Origin: Micrasema longulum
Lineage: Eukaryota > Arthropoda > Insecta > Trichoptera > Brachycentridae
Length of the DNA: 64,000 bases
NCBI GenBank assembly: GCA_022494885.1
Contig: JAGVSM010001245.1
Location: 38,753-102,752, forward strand
Direction: 5' to 3'
Shown here: positions 1 through 10,100 of the stretch, in pieces
Position numbering within the stretch: position 1 is the stretch's first letter
How the letters are laid out: each line of letters begins with the position of its first letter
Made by a program: the position numbers and the translations under genes
Notes under the pieces: generated by a model
What the model was told of the DNA's origin: nothing
Database searches by the model: none
The model's input: the letters and a program-made list of their open reading frames with translations, nothing else

Positions 1-80
1 TTGGTCTTGCTTTTTAAAATAGTTTTCTTATACATTGAGTTTATTAAAAATACTGTACGATTTCCATAATAAATAAATAA
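1..80 (+). mobile_element. 3' tail of a LINE fragment
   Basis: The stretch ends in a run of TAAA units and resembles the 3' end of the LINE fragment at 58594-58665: both share a TTGGTCTT start and a GATTTCC..ATAATAAATAAA end. This is probably the last part of a non-LTR element whose body lies outside the window. Confidence 0.5.
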
Positions 81-600
81 AGTTTATCTTCAATTTTATC
101 TTTCTTGCAAAAACATTTTTTTCTAGGTTATTATGCCGTATGTGTGTAAATATTATTGCACCAGTGTCAAAAATATATAAAATATTAAGAATTAGAAATA
201 AAATAAAATTTTATTATAGAAACTAAGTGTAAGACAAAAAAGTATGTTTTAAAACGCGCATTTCAAATGTTAATTTGTTACAATCATAAGGGGAAAGTTC
301 AAATTATATTCACGAGCTAAACGTATGAGTGGAGAGTTCTGGGCATAGTTCGCACGAACTGCTGGCATATGAAATAGAGAGCTCGACGTGTGACGGGTGC
401 GGTAGCCAGGGACATTTAAAAAAAATATTTATTTCTATGATTAACATAGTCTAATATATATTTACAACACAATATTTACATCTATACTTATTCTAACATT
501 ATTTATCACTATTATACACTTAGTATCCTAATTTATAATATTAACTGTTTCATGTGTACATTTTCATTAATTATATTCACTATTTACACTATTACTACCT
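81..600. other. intergenic, nothing recognised
   Basis: AT-rich sequence without an open frame, apart from a short GC-richer patch near 300-410. I see no gene or repeat that I can support. Confidence 0.5.
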
Positions 601-1110
601 ATTTTTCACATATATACTTTTTACATTAAATTTTAAATATATTTACATTAATTTCATTTTTTATGCTTTCTGGAATTTCCTCAAATAGTTGTATTCCCTT
701 GTACATTAGGTAGTTCTGGGACATTGCTTTTGATTTCTTTTCCAGTCTTATATTTTTAGATCCTCTTGTTGCATAGTTATGAAAGAACTCATTATTTTTT
801 AGTTTATTTTGAAAATATCTCGGAACTATTCCTTTAATAATTTTGTTTATTTCATTGGCAACATTGAATTTGATTCTTTGATCAATTGTCATGATATCTA
901 GAAGTTGAATCATTTTAATGATAACTCCGACATAAGAGCCGGACTATCAAGGTATTCACTAAGTATGTCATGAAGGACCCCCATGCCTAATAGAATACGG
1001 CGATCTTCTAAACTAAGCGAGTGGTTATTTTTGCAGGAAGACATAATTGAGATCGGTATTCCTGCATCTCCTTATGAATGAATTTATATACACATATTGC
1101 TAGTTCTAAT
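600..1110 (-). pseudogene. LINE reverse transcriptase C-terminal remnant
   Basis: Read on the minus strand, 1030-920 encodes SLEDRRILLGMGVLHDIL and further residues, then a stop and a frameshift. The frame at 913-626 continues with a basic segment and YLMYKGIQLFEEIPESIKN, the usual extreme C-terminus of insect CR1/Jockey-type LINE polymerases. The element is 5'-truncated and broken by at least one frameshift, so it is dead. A relative with in-frame stops lies at 29478-29697. Confidence 0.75.
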
Positions 1111-1259
1111 TTCGGATCAATTTTTTTTCTAGCATACGTGTTGAAATAAAACGGATTTAATTAACACCTTTAATTTTATTAATTAATTGAAAGAAGTTGT
1201 CATTTGGCAATAAGCCCGTCAGCGTACAAAAAGTTAAATAAATGAAATAAAATAAATAA

Positions 1260-2930
1260 ATCCACTTGTTATATGGTGGCGATACTTGACGTCAGTAAAG
1301 GTGTTGGAAGTGATAAAATTCCCACTATCTTCGCCAAAAATTGCTCTAAATCTTTGACTTTACCACTAGAAATATTCTTTAAATGGTCTATTCGTGAAGG
1401 CATATTCTCGAAACAATGGAAAGAGGTGTTGATAATACCTATATACAAGTCAGGATGTAAAAATGAAATAAATTAACTATAGGCCAATATAATGTTTATG
1501 TAAAATGTAAAATGTTTGAATCTATCGTTTACGATCAGGTTTATCCCGCTATTAAACAATATTTAAACAGTAATCAACATGATTTCGTTCATTGAAGATC
1601 TGTTACATCCAATTTAGTGCATTTTACTGACTGCGTTCATAAAAAAAAATATGGACAAAATAATACAGGTTGACGTTTTATACACGGATTTTTCCAAAGC
1701 ATTCGACAAAGTTTGTCAGACGGTTCTTAACGAAAAATTAAAGCTGATTGGAATTCACGGTGATCTACATACATGGTTTTGCTCTTACGTAGAAAAAAGA
1801 CTTCAAGCCGTAGTTGTGGCTGGGTTTGTATCTTTATTTAAATGTGCCCCCTCAGGAGTTCCCCAGGGATCGATTCTAGGTCCTCATCCTTTTAATATTT
1901 ACATAAATGATATTCTTTACTGCGCTAATTTGCCCTTTTTTCCCTGTACGCCGACGATATGAATTTTTTTACCAAAATTAAATCTTTAAGGAGGTATTAA
2001 TAACCTAGATAGGGTCGTTAAATACTGCAATGATAATTTCCTTTAATGAAATGTCTCCAAATGCTACAAAGTGACCTTTCCCAGAAATAAGATAATAATA
2101 CCATCCTTTTACCTTATAAATGCATGCAAAATTACTGAAGTAGACTGTATTCGTGACCTTGGAGTATGTTTGGATAAAAAATTGAGATATGAAGAACATA
2201 AAGAGAAGACAGTAAGCAAAGCTACAAAACATTGGGCTTTATAATAAGAGCCTGTAAACCATTCAACAATCCACAGACATTAAAAACACTATATTTTGCA
2301 CATGTACGCAGTATCCTTAAATATTGTACAACTGTTTGGTCTCCTCAATATTCCAAATATATTTCAAGAATTGAAAGAATTCAAAAAAAAAATTGAATCA
2401 CCTAACTATCGTCAATATTTACATTTCAATAACTATGAAGAAGCTGCAGTACATCACAAACTCGATACCTTACAATCTAGAAGAATCATCAATGATACCG
2501 TTTTCCTGTACAAAATATGCAATAACAATTTAGATTGCCCTCAACTGCTTGAGAAAATTAAATTCGTATTCCTCAACGTACAACTCGGCTGCAACAATTG
2601 TTTCATGTTGATCTTTCAAGCACGAATAATAAGAATGCATTTTTGCCTAGAATTGTTAATAATTATAACACGTTTTTTGCTGAAATAGATATATATTTCC
2701 TCACTTTAAACAAATTTAAATAAAATTCTAGAACTCTAATTAAAAATAATAATTATAATTTAATCTAACTGTACCTACATAATATTTTATTTGTGTGTAC
2801 ACTTTAATATTGTAATTATTTTCTCTTGTTTGAAAGAAGAAAGAAAGGAGGACTGATAGCTCTGTATTACTTCGCATGGATCCGCCAGCAAAGGGATTTT
2901 GAAGTCCGAGTAAACAAAAAAAAAAAAATT
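1260..2930 (+). pseudogene. Degenerate non-LTR retrotransposon (CR1/Jockey-like) reverse transcriptase
   Basis: Successive frames give the domains of a LINE reverse transcriptase in order. 1273-1476 carries SKGVGSDKIPTIFAKNC and IIPIYKSG (finger region). 1651-1962 carries YTDFSKAFDKV (first catalytic aspartate) and PSGVPQGSILGP (motif B). The YADD box is at about 1951-1962 but in another frame, and 2296-2688 is the thumb/C-terminal part with DTLQSRRIINDTVFLYKI. At least three frameshifts and stops separate the blocks. It ends in an A-run at about 2918-2930. The endonuclease end is missing, so this is a 5'-truncated dead copy. Confidence 0.88.
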
Positions 2931-3260
2931 ATTTCATTTTCATTGTAATATTTTATTTATTTTTTACGTGTGGAATGATGCGGAGTGGCTATTTCAATGT
3001 ACGCTTTTTTTCTTCTTTTTTTGACATTGTATTTAGTAATGTATATAAAACTATAATTGGCCAATAATTTTGGTTTACTTGTAAATATTTTTTTGTTGTT
3101 GTAATGGCTGTTGTTTTCTTTTAATAAATAAATGACCGAAATGAATGGACGAGTGTTTGCTGCAAACTAATGCAACCAATCCCGGGATTGAAAGCAGAAA
3201 AAGACATGCTTGGGTTTGTGATTGTACATTATTTTACAAAAGCGGTTGTCATCGTATTGT
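2931..3260. other. intergenic between LINE and minus-strand exon
   Basis: AT-rich. On the minus strand a possible splice acceptor (TTTGCAG, near 3186) is followed by 12 codons and a stop. It could be a tiny last exon for the gene starting at 3425, but nothing else supports it. Confidence 0.3.
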
Positions 3261-3300
3261 TCTAATCTTAGAGTATATGTATATACTCTAAGGTTCTAAT
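3259..3300. repeat. 26-bp palindrome between 8-bp direct repeats
   Basis: 3267-3292 is a palindrome with 11-bp arms (CTTAGAGTATA / TATACTCTAAG) around TGTA. It is bracketed by GTTCTAAT on both sides (3259-3266 and 3293-3300). This is the pattern of a tiny insertion, or of the remains of a terminal-inverted-repeat element, with a target duplication. Confidence 0.6.
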
Positions 3301-3320
3301 ACTAATAATTATTTGCTCAC

Positions 3321-3425
3321 CCTTATTCTCGTTGTAAACTCCTTTGGGTTGGATATATTAAGCATTGCAGTTCTGCTCCATTGAGGATATTGTCTGGTCA
3401 GTGGAGGTAATGTTGGAGCGTCCAT
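3321..3425 (-). CDS. Probable first coding exon of an unrecognised gene
   Basis: On the minus strand an ATG at 3425 (A at -3) opens 35 codons, beginning MDAPTLPPLTRQYPQWSRTA, and ends exactly before a GTGAGC donor (3320-3315) in phase 0. The composition is protein-like and non-repetitive, unlike the surrounding transposon sequence. The gene is head-to-head with the plus-strand gene starting at 4035, leaving about 600 bp that probably hold a shared promoter. Later exons are not found with confidence; they may lie beyond position 1 or be separated by the LINE at 1260-2930. I do not recognise the protein. Confidence 0.5.
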
Positions 3426-4034
3426 TATTTAACAAAAACTTAGAAAAACACCACCCGCGAACTGCATCTATCCATCTCGATTCAAAAATGTACTTAAAAT
3501 TTTGAGGTTACGTTCCGAATTCCAAATAATTGAGTTCAAATCCAGAAATTTTGACGATTTCAAAATTAAGTAGGTACATTGAGTGTGATTATCATTCTGC
3601 TATATTCCTCGTCGTAAATTAATCTCCCAAAACATTGTTATAACTTAAAAACCCACAGTCTCTCGGAGATAAAATGATTTACTTTTAATTTGGAATGAAA
3701 AAATGAACTTATAATGCCACAAATAATAACTGACTCTTGTTTCTCCTCACCTTATAAAAACACGAAATACCTTGACAACGAACAGCTGATCGCGTACTAC
3801 CAAACAATCGAGTTACTATGGAAACAATCGACGCGCGCTAACTTCACATCAAACAATCAACGAAAAAACAACTTACCGGATAGTTTTTTTCTTCGAATAC
3901 ATTTTAGCCTCGGTGATTTTTTAAGTTGTGTCTGAATTTGAGCATTATTTACTCGCCGTTCACTGTCTTAAATTAATACAAATGCTTTTTACTTAAAATA
4001 ACAAATTAATTTCAATTTATCATATTATCAAATC
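3426..4034. promoter_or_regulatory. Putative bidirectional promoter region
   Basis: This is the interval between the two divergent start codons. Part of it (about 3770-3880) is GC-richer than its surroundings and contains CAGCTG and GCGCGC. No TATA box or initiator can be assigned with confidence. The role is inferred from gene layout only. Confidence 0.35.
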
Positions 4035-4104
4035 ATGTCATATTTCAACCAAGGAAACTGTCAGCTGCACCCAAAATCTTCGAAAAATAGTCGTTTTCAA
4101 GTTA
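4035..4104 (+). CDS. Exon 1 of the unrecognised gene (start codon)
   Basis: The ATG at 4035 has A at -3 and follows an in-frame TAA shortly upstream. The frame gives 23 codons plus one base and meets the donor GTAAAG at 4105. The phase-1 end completes a lysine codon with the AA that opens the next exon. An alternative donor GTTAGT at 4101 would be in phase 0 and would break the frame. Confidence 0.65.
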
Positions 4105-7100
4105 GTAAAGTTATTATTAGATTATCAAAAAGTTCTTATGTTATTTTATTAATATTATAAGTAATTCTATCGTGTTATTTCGGTATTTATATTAACATAA
4201 CCTCATTCGCTTTAGTTCGTTTTTGTCCAACAGACCATTTTGAACGAAACTGAGTTAATAGCATAGAATTAAGAATAGTCCAGAAACTGCATACGCACAT
4301 CAAACAGAGGGCGACTAAACTACTCATAAATGAGTAGGTTTACGTTTTGACCCATTAGGTTTCTTTGTAGACGTCGCTCAGTACGCAAATCCTGATTTGA
4401 ATTCAACTATGCCGTGTTGTGTCCTTTTAAAGTGTAGAAATACTGCTAGGATCTTAAAGAAACAGGATGGTATCACATTTCACATTTCAGCAAATGCATT
4501 ACTTAAAAATTGAATTATTTTTCCATCTGTCAGATTGTCGAAGAAACAAAATGGAAATTTCGTTAGTGTTGCTAGGTTCGTATTTTTTTTACCCTACTTT
4601 GCTCATCTAATGAGAGAACTAATGAAAATTGGACCTCGGATTAATCAACTCTGTGGTGGAAATTTGGCCGACATTATTTTTGAAACATCAAATATGATTT
4701 AACATTATATAAAAATATCTGTTTTATGTAAAATAAAATTTGTTTTATATTTTAAATTTTAAGTTCATTAATTCAATTACTCTTATTAAATGATCCTTTA
4801 CTTATCTACTCTGTTGTGTCAATCAATATTTCCGCGTGCACAATAAAATTTTAGAGAAATTAACAGGTTGCTTTTTTTTTTTTACCTCACATTTGTGTTA
4901 TGATTATATTTTTTCCCATCGTGCAACATTATGCGGTGACATCGCGAATGCGCGCAGCGAAAATGGGGCATAGTTGGGGGATTATTGGACACAATCCGAT
5001 GAATTTTAATATGATTCTACGCTCCTTCCGGACTATTTTTAATTCTATGGATGGCACTTTTATAATTTTTTATTGAAAAATGACATTTCAAACTTAAAAA
5101 TGTCATTTTTCAATAAACAATTATAAAAGCACCATCTATGAATAATTATTTTTATATTTTCGTTTAGAATCACCTTAAGTTGTGGTCATTATTTACGCCT
5201 ATTTTGTAAAACAAACTATAAAGCTCTATTTCTGCTGATTTGTGTTTTGGTCTGTTGGATAAAAACGAACTGAAACTGTGTGTTTAAAAAACTTGTACCT
5301 GAGAAAATTACTTACTTACTTAAATTCTACTTGAATTTCCATTAGTTTATAGAAGAAGAGGATCTATCACTAGCAGTTGGTAAAGTAAGAAGACAACGAG
5401 CAAAAAAGAGGGATGAAACTGTTTGGACCAATTATTGCGCAAGTCAGATTGAGAAACTTTTTTTGCCGGATCCTAAAGGTATCATTTTCTTTATTTTAAT
5501 TCATGTTCTTAACACCTTTTTTACTACTGCACATTCCATGACTAACTTAAAAAAAAAAACTTTAATTAAATATTACTAGTAAAGTCTGTTCATTACTACA
5601 AGAATTTCCAAATAAACAAACCAGCCGCGTGATATCCGACGGAGAATAGCCTATTTCACACATATTATCTAAATCTTAACGGCACGGTAAAATTATAGTG
5701 GATTGACATTTATTTGATTCGTTTGTACCTATTTAAATGTTTTTTTTTTTTTTAAATAAAACTCCATAGTTAATGATGTTAATAAAAATATAAATAAAAC
5801 ACCTCGGTTAATATATTGCTTAGGAAAATAAAATATTTGCGTTCTTATAATTTACCTAAATATTTCAATTTTGAGGACCATTTTCAACGAGGTGTAAATA
5901 ACTCACTATTAGAAAATAGAAATCAAGTAATGGTATAGTGTGGTTCGAACCTCGGACCTCTGATCCGTGAGTCCACAACACTAGCCACGGGACCACAACC
6001 CGATTAAATACCATAAGTAGTAAAACTTAACAAAAGAGATTTAGATGATAATTCGATCAAAATCATTATTTAAATTTAGCGAGTACTCTCAGGTAAAAAT
6101 CCTGCAAAAAGAAATCGACTGAAGATTAGTCAGTCTCATGGTGTACTGGTTATTGCGTTTGCCAGGCATTAAATAAATAAATAATTGCTAAACAATAAAT
6201 ATAAATCCACTGTATTGTATTTTATCATGCCGTGTAGATTTACGCCGTGGATGAAATGGGCTAATCATGCGATATCACGCAGTGGGCTCGCGGTTTGCAC
6301 GTGGACAACGGTCCAGTCTCCGTGAATGTACGGTAGGTCCCAATGAATTTTATTTTTTTTGTATTACCATTAGAGAAAAGCCATAAGAAATCCAGCATAT
6401 TAATGAGTTATTTTGTACTCTTTTAAATATATTATTTATCTATTCATTCATATTTTTTGCTTACAAACTATAATTAATAATAAAAATAATGTGACCTCAC
6501 TGGGGTTTCCCGTGCCGAGGACACTTAACAATTTAGTTTTTTGAAATTACATTTGAGAATAAACAATTAAGACTAACTGAAAAAACCAACATAATTAACA
6601 AATATTCAGACAGTTTTAAAAACAAGGCATTTATGTACATCTATATTATTTATATTATAAAACACACAATGAAAATAACAAAAACCTAACATAAGCTATA
6701 CAGTTGTGGAGCAGTTGATTCAGTATTGGTATTGGTATTAAATCACATACAATAGAGTTTAATAAGTAAATATTTTTTTTAATGCATTTTTAATGATTTT
6801 TTTGATGAAGTCAGTCATTAGGAAATTTATCTGAATATAAAAGACAAATATTTTCAGGCATTGCCTGGTGTGTAGGTGAAATAACTCAGTCAGATGACTT
6901 TCACCCGCATCAATATAGGTTTCAGCTCTTCAGATGTTCAAAGACGAATGTTACAGATTATGTCAGGCGGCCACATAAACAAGCCAATGACAGGTCACTG
7001 GCCTGCTCCATTCCCTTTTCTAAAATGGTTTCCATCTCTGTTGTAGTGTTGTAATATGTTAATCTTAGTAACTCCCCGAAAGTGAAATCCTGTCCTTGTC

Positions 7101-10100
7101 TGCGAACGTTTACACAAACTCAAAAATGGTTTATTTTTGCATGTTTTTTACAATTTTAATTAAATTAATTTCAGAAAACTGTACATCTGACAAAACAGAA
7201 TTGGACATTAATATTACAAATTTTGAAGAAGACCATTTTACTAAATCTAACAGTGACGATGAAGCTTCAAAGGTAATTGTCTTTTTTTTTTTAAATCATT
7301 TAATTTTAAAAATATTATAATTTTCAAGAGTTCTATATTGGTATTGACTCTTCGTAGGACCTCTGAGTCCGTCACCATTTCAGTTCATGATATGCGAAGC
7401 ATTCTGCGGTAGAACCACAGTTTGAATGCTTCAAACCGGTTCATGGTTCACTTTTAAGGTTCACGTTTCTGAACCATATAAAAGAGCCGACCACACAGCA
7501 CTTGATCATTCTTTGACGCAGTTTAAAAATGAATATTATTGTCACAAAAGAGTGACCTCATCTTGTGAAGGTGGAAAGTGCTGATTCAATTCAGCATTTA
7601 ATCTCCATATCTGGGTCGAGTGACTTGGTAATCATACTGCCAAGGTATTTAAATTTATCAACTCAATATTTTGACCATTGAGTTGCAGGGAGAATCCAGA
7701 ATGATCCAATCTCACGAAAGTTATCCATTTTGTCTTTTTATGGTGGGCTTTTAATTTTTCTATATAACTTCTCCGACAGAATCGCACTTCCCCTGGGAGA
7801 GCATTTCATGCCATAGGGCTTTCGACACGCCATCACCAAATTTAGTGCGCTGCTTGCTTATAAGCAATACCTATAGGTATAATGACGTTTTTTATCACTG
7901 TGATGTAGCTTATCTAAGCGTAGACAGACCGTCAGCTAGTTCATCAACTACAAGTTATTATAGTACCTTTTAAAATGACTCTTGAATTTATTATGACTAT
8001 TTTTTTATCTCTATGAAACTTGTCTATATCTCTACAAATTTTGTCTTTTTTAATATGATTTTAATAGTGTCAAAAATAGCCACTTGATTGCTTTGCTGGC
8101 TGCCAACTCTCGTTCCATCTGTGTCCTTTTGTTTATACATGAAATGCCGTAAACTGCCATTAACTTTGTGAAACTTGTCTTTATTTCTTTATTATATCTA
8201 AAAAACTTCTCTTTACCCTTTTGAAACTTGTCTTTATTTCTATGAAGCTTGTTTTTATCTCCATAAACCGACTGCAGCAATATTATATTGGAGAATATTT
8301 GTTCTTCTTAATTATTTAGGAATAAACTTAGAAAACCAAGTTATGTTTCAAATATTTATTTTATTGATATCAGTAAAATAAATAGTGGAGACAGACTCTG
8401 ATTCTCAAAGTGTGTTCCTTGTTAATTGAGAGGAAGAAGTGTTCTCCTGTAAAGTATTGTTTTGTCAGTTATGATGTTATGGCGATTGTGGGTTGATATT
8501 AATCAAACTTGTCAGTGTCTCTATGGTCATTATCTTTATAAAACTTTTCTATTACTTGTCAAACTTTTTTAACTCTATAAATTGTTTTTTTATTTTAATG
8601 GTTCTTGTCTTTTTTGTCTTGATACCTCTATTTATTATGAACCTTGTGTTTTGATTCCAGTTCAAAACGGATGAAGAAAATAAAGATCCAAAACATTTTT
8701 CGCAAATCAGGACCGATGAAGAATTTGCCACCAACATGAGTGAGTATTTGATGAGGGCAAACAAAAAGAAGGCTTTAGGGTATTCCAACATCACTCTCGT
8801 GTCATCTCACAGAGCCGAAACATCTGGAGATGGAAATGTTGACCCAACTGAGAAGTTGAAAGCGATCAGATTGAAATTGAAACAAGTGTTAGAACTTATT
8901 GGGTGAGTATTTTTTACACACATTTAATGGACTGTTTTTTTTTTTTACATATTTAATAAATTTTTACAATCTGATAGAATTAGATATTTTCCACTAGAAT
9001 ATAAACAAGACTTATTGTTTTATTTTTATTTTATTTTATTTGGGAAACCATCAGTTCTACATACATATTTATAGTAAACAAACAGATATAGTGTATAAAC
9101 TTAGAACCAATAACAGATTTCCACAAAGTCTACAAAGTTAGTAAAGAAAATAATAATACACATTATACAAATACATATAAGTTTATACATATAAAAATGT
9201 TATTTTCATGTATATATTTTTTAATAATCAAAGAAAATACATTTTTTAAAAGAACAGTAAGTTATTGTAAATTGGGCGGGATTATGACAAGGATGCATGA
9301 AGAGAGGATAAGAAGGGGAAGGGAGATGTACATATTTATTATTATAATGTCTACTAATTTATAAAATGCATTTTTAGTGTCAATTTTAAATCTGGCAGAG
9401 TGATGTTTGTGTAGTCTGTGTTTAAATTTTGTATTGTACACTGAAAAAGTCCTACAAAAAAAAGTATTTTTAACATACAATGTTTTACTTATTAATACAT
9501 GAAACAGATGGTACCGTCTACAAATCTTGGCTGGCACATGTATTATTATTAAACTAACTAATTCTGCACAGTCAACTATTCCTGTCATAATTTCGTGAAG
9601 CAGTAGTTGGTCCGTACACACTCTGCGGTACTGTAGAGAAGTGATTCCATGGTAGGTGGAGGCAGCGAGAGTTGATACATAAGAAACACCGGTTTTGTAT
9701 TTTAGGCACTTTATAAATTTGTTCTGAATATTTTCTCTTCTTGTTATATATATGGCATTCTGGGGATTCCATATCATTATATTATATTATTGTTTTCAAA
9801 AATCGGGCTGTGGTCCTGTGGCTAGTGTCTCGGAATCATGGACCAAAGGTCTGTGGTTCGAATCCCACTCTACCCCAACTTGATTCCATTTTCTAATAGT
9901 GAGTTATTTACAACTCGTTGAAAATGGCCCTCAAAATGAAATATTTGTGTAAATCATAAAAACGCAAATATTTCTTTTCTTAAAAAATATAAAAATATAT
10001 CTATTTATCTTGATCAAATCATTAAAACACTAAAGATATTGTTGATAAAATTTAATTTGATGTCAATTTGCTTTCCACACACCACATTTAAGGACTTAAG

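Noticed and set aside
1273..2688. Host gene with reverse-transcriptase-like domains
   Set aside because: Frameshifts separate the domains, the frame of YADD is broken and a poly(A) tail ends the unit: a dead LINE.
7096..7174. Open frame from the ATG at 7096 with a hydrophobic, signal-peptide-like leader joined to exon 3
   Set aside because: The leader lies in repeat X and intron sequence. A good acceptor at 7174 and phase agreement with exon 2 explain the coding part without it.
9262..9777. Functional gene from a 171-codon frame
   Set aside because: It is the C-terminal part of a LINE with a second copy at 61129 and a typical tail.
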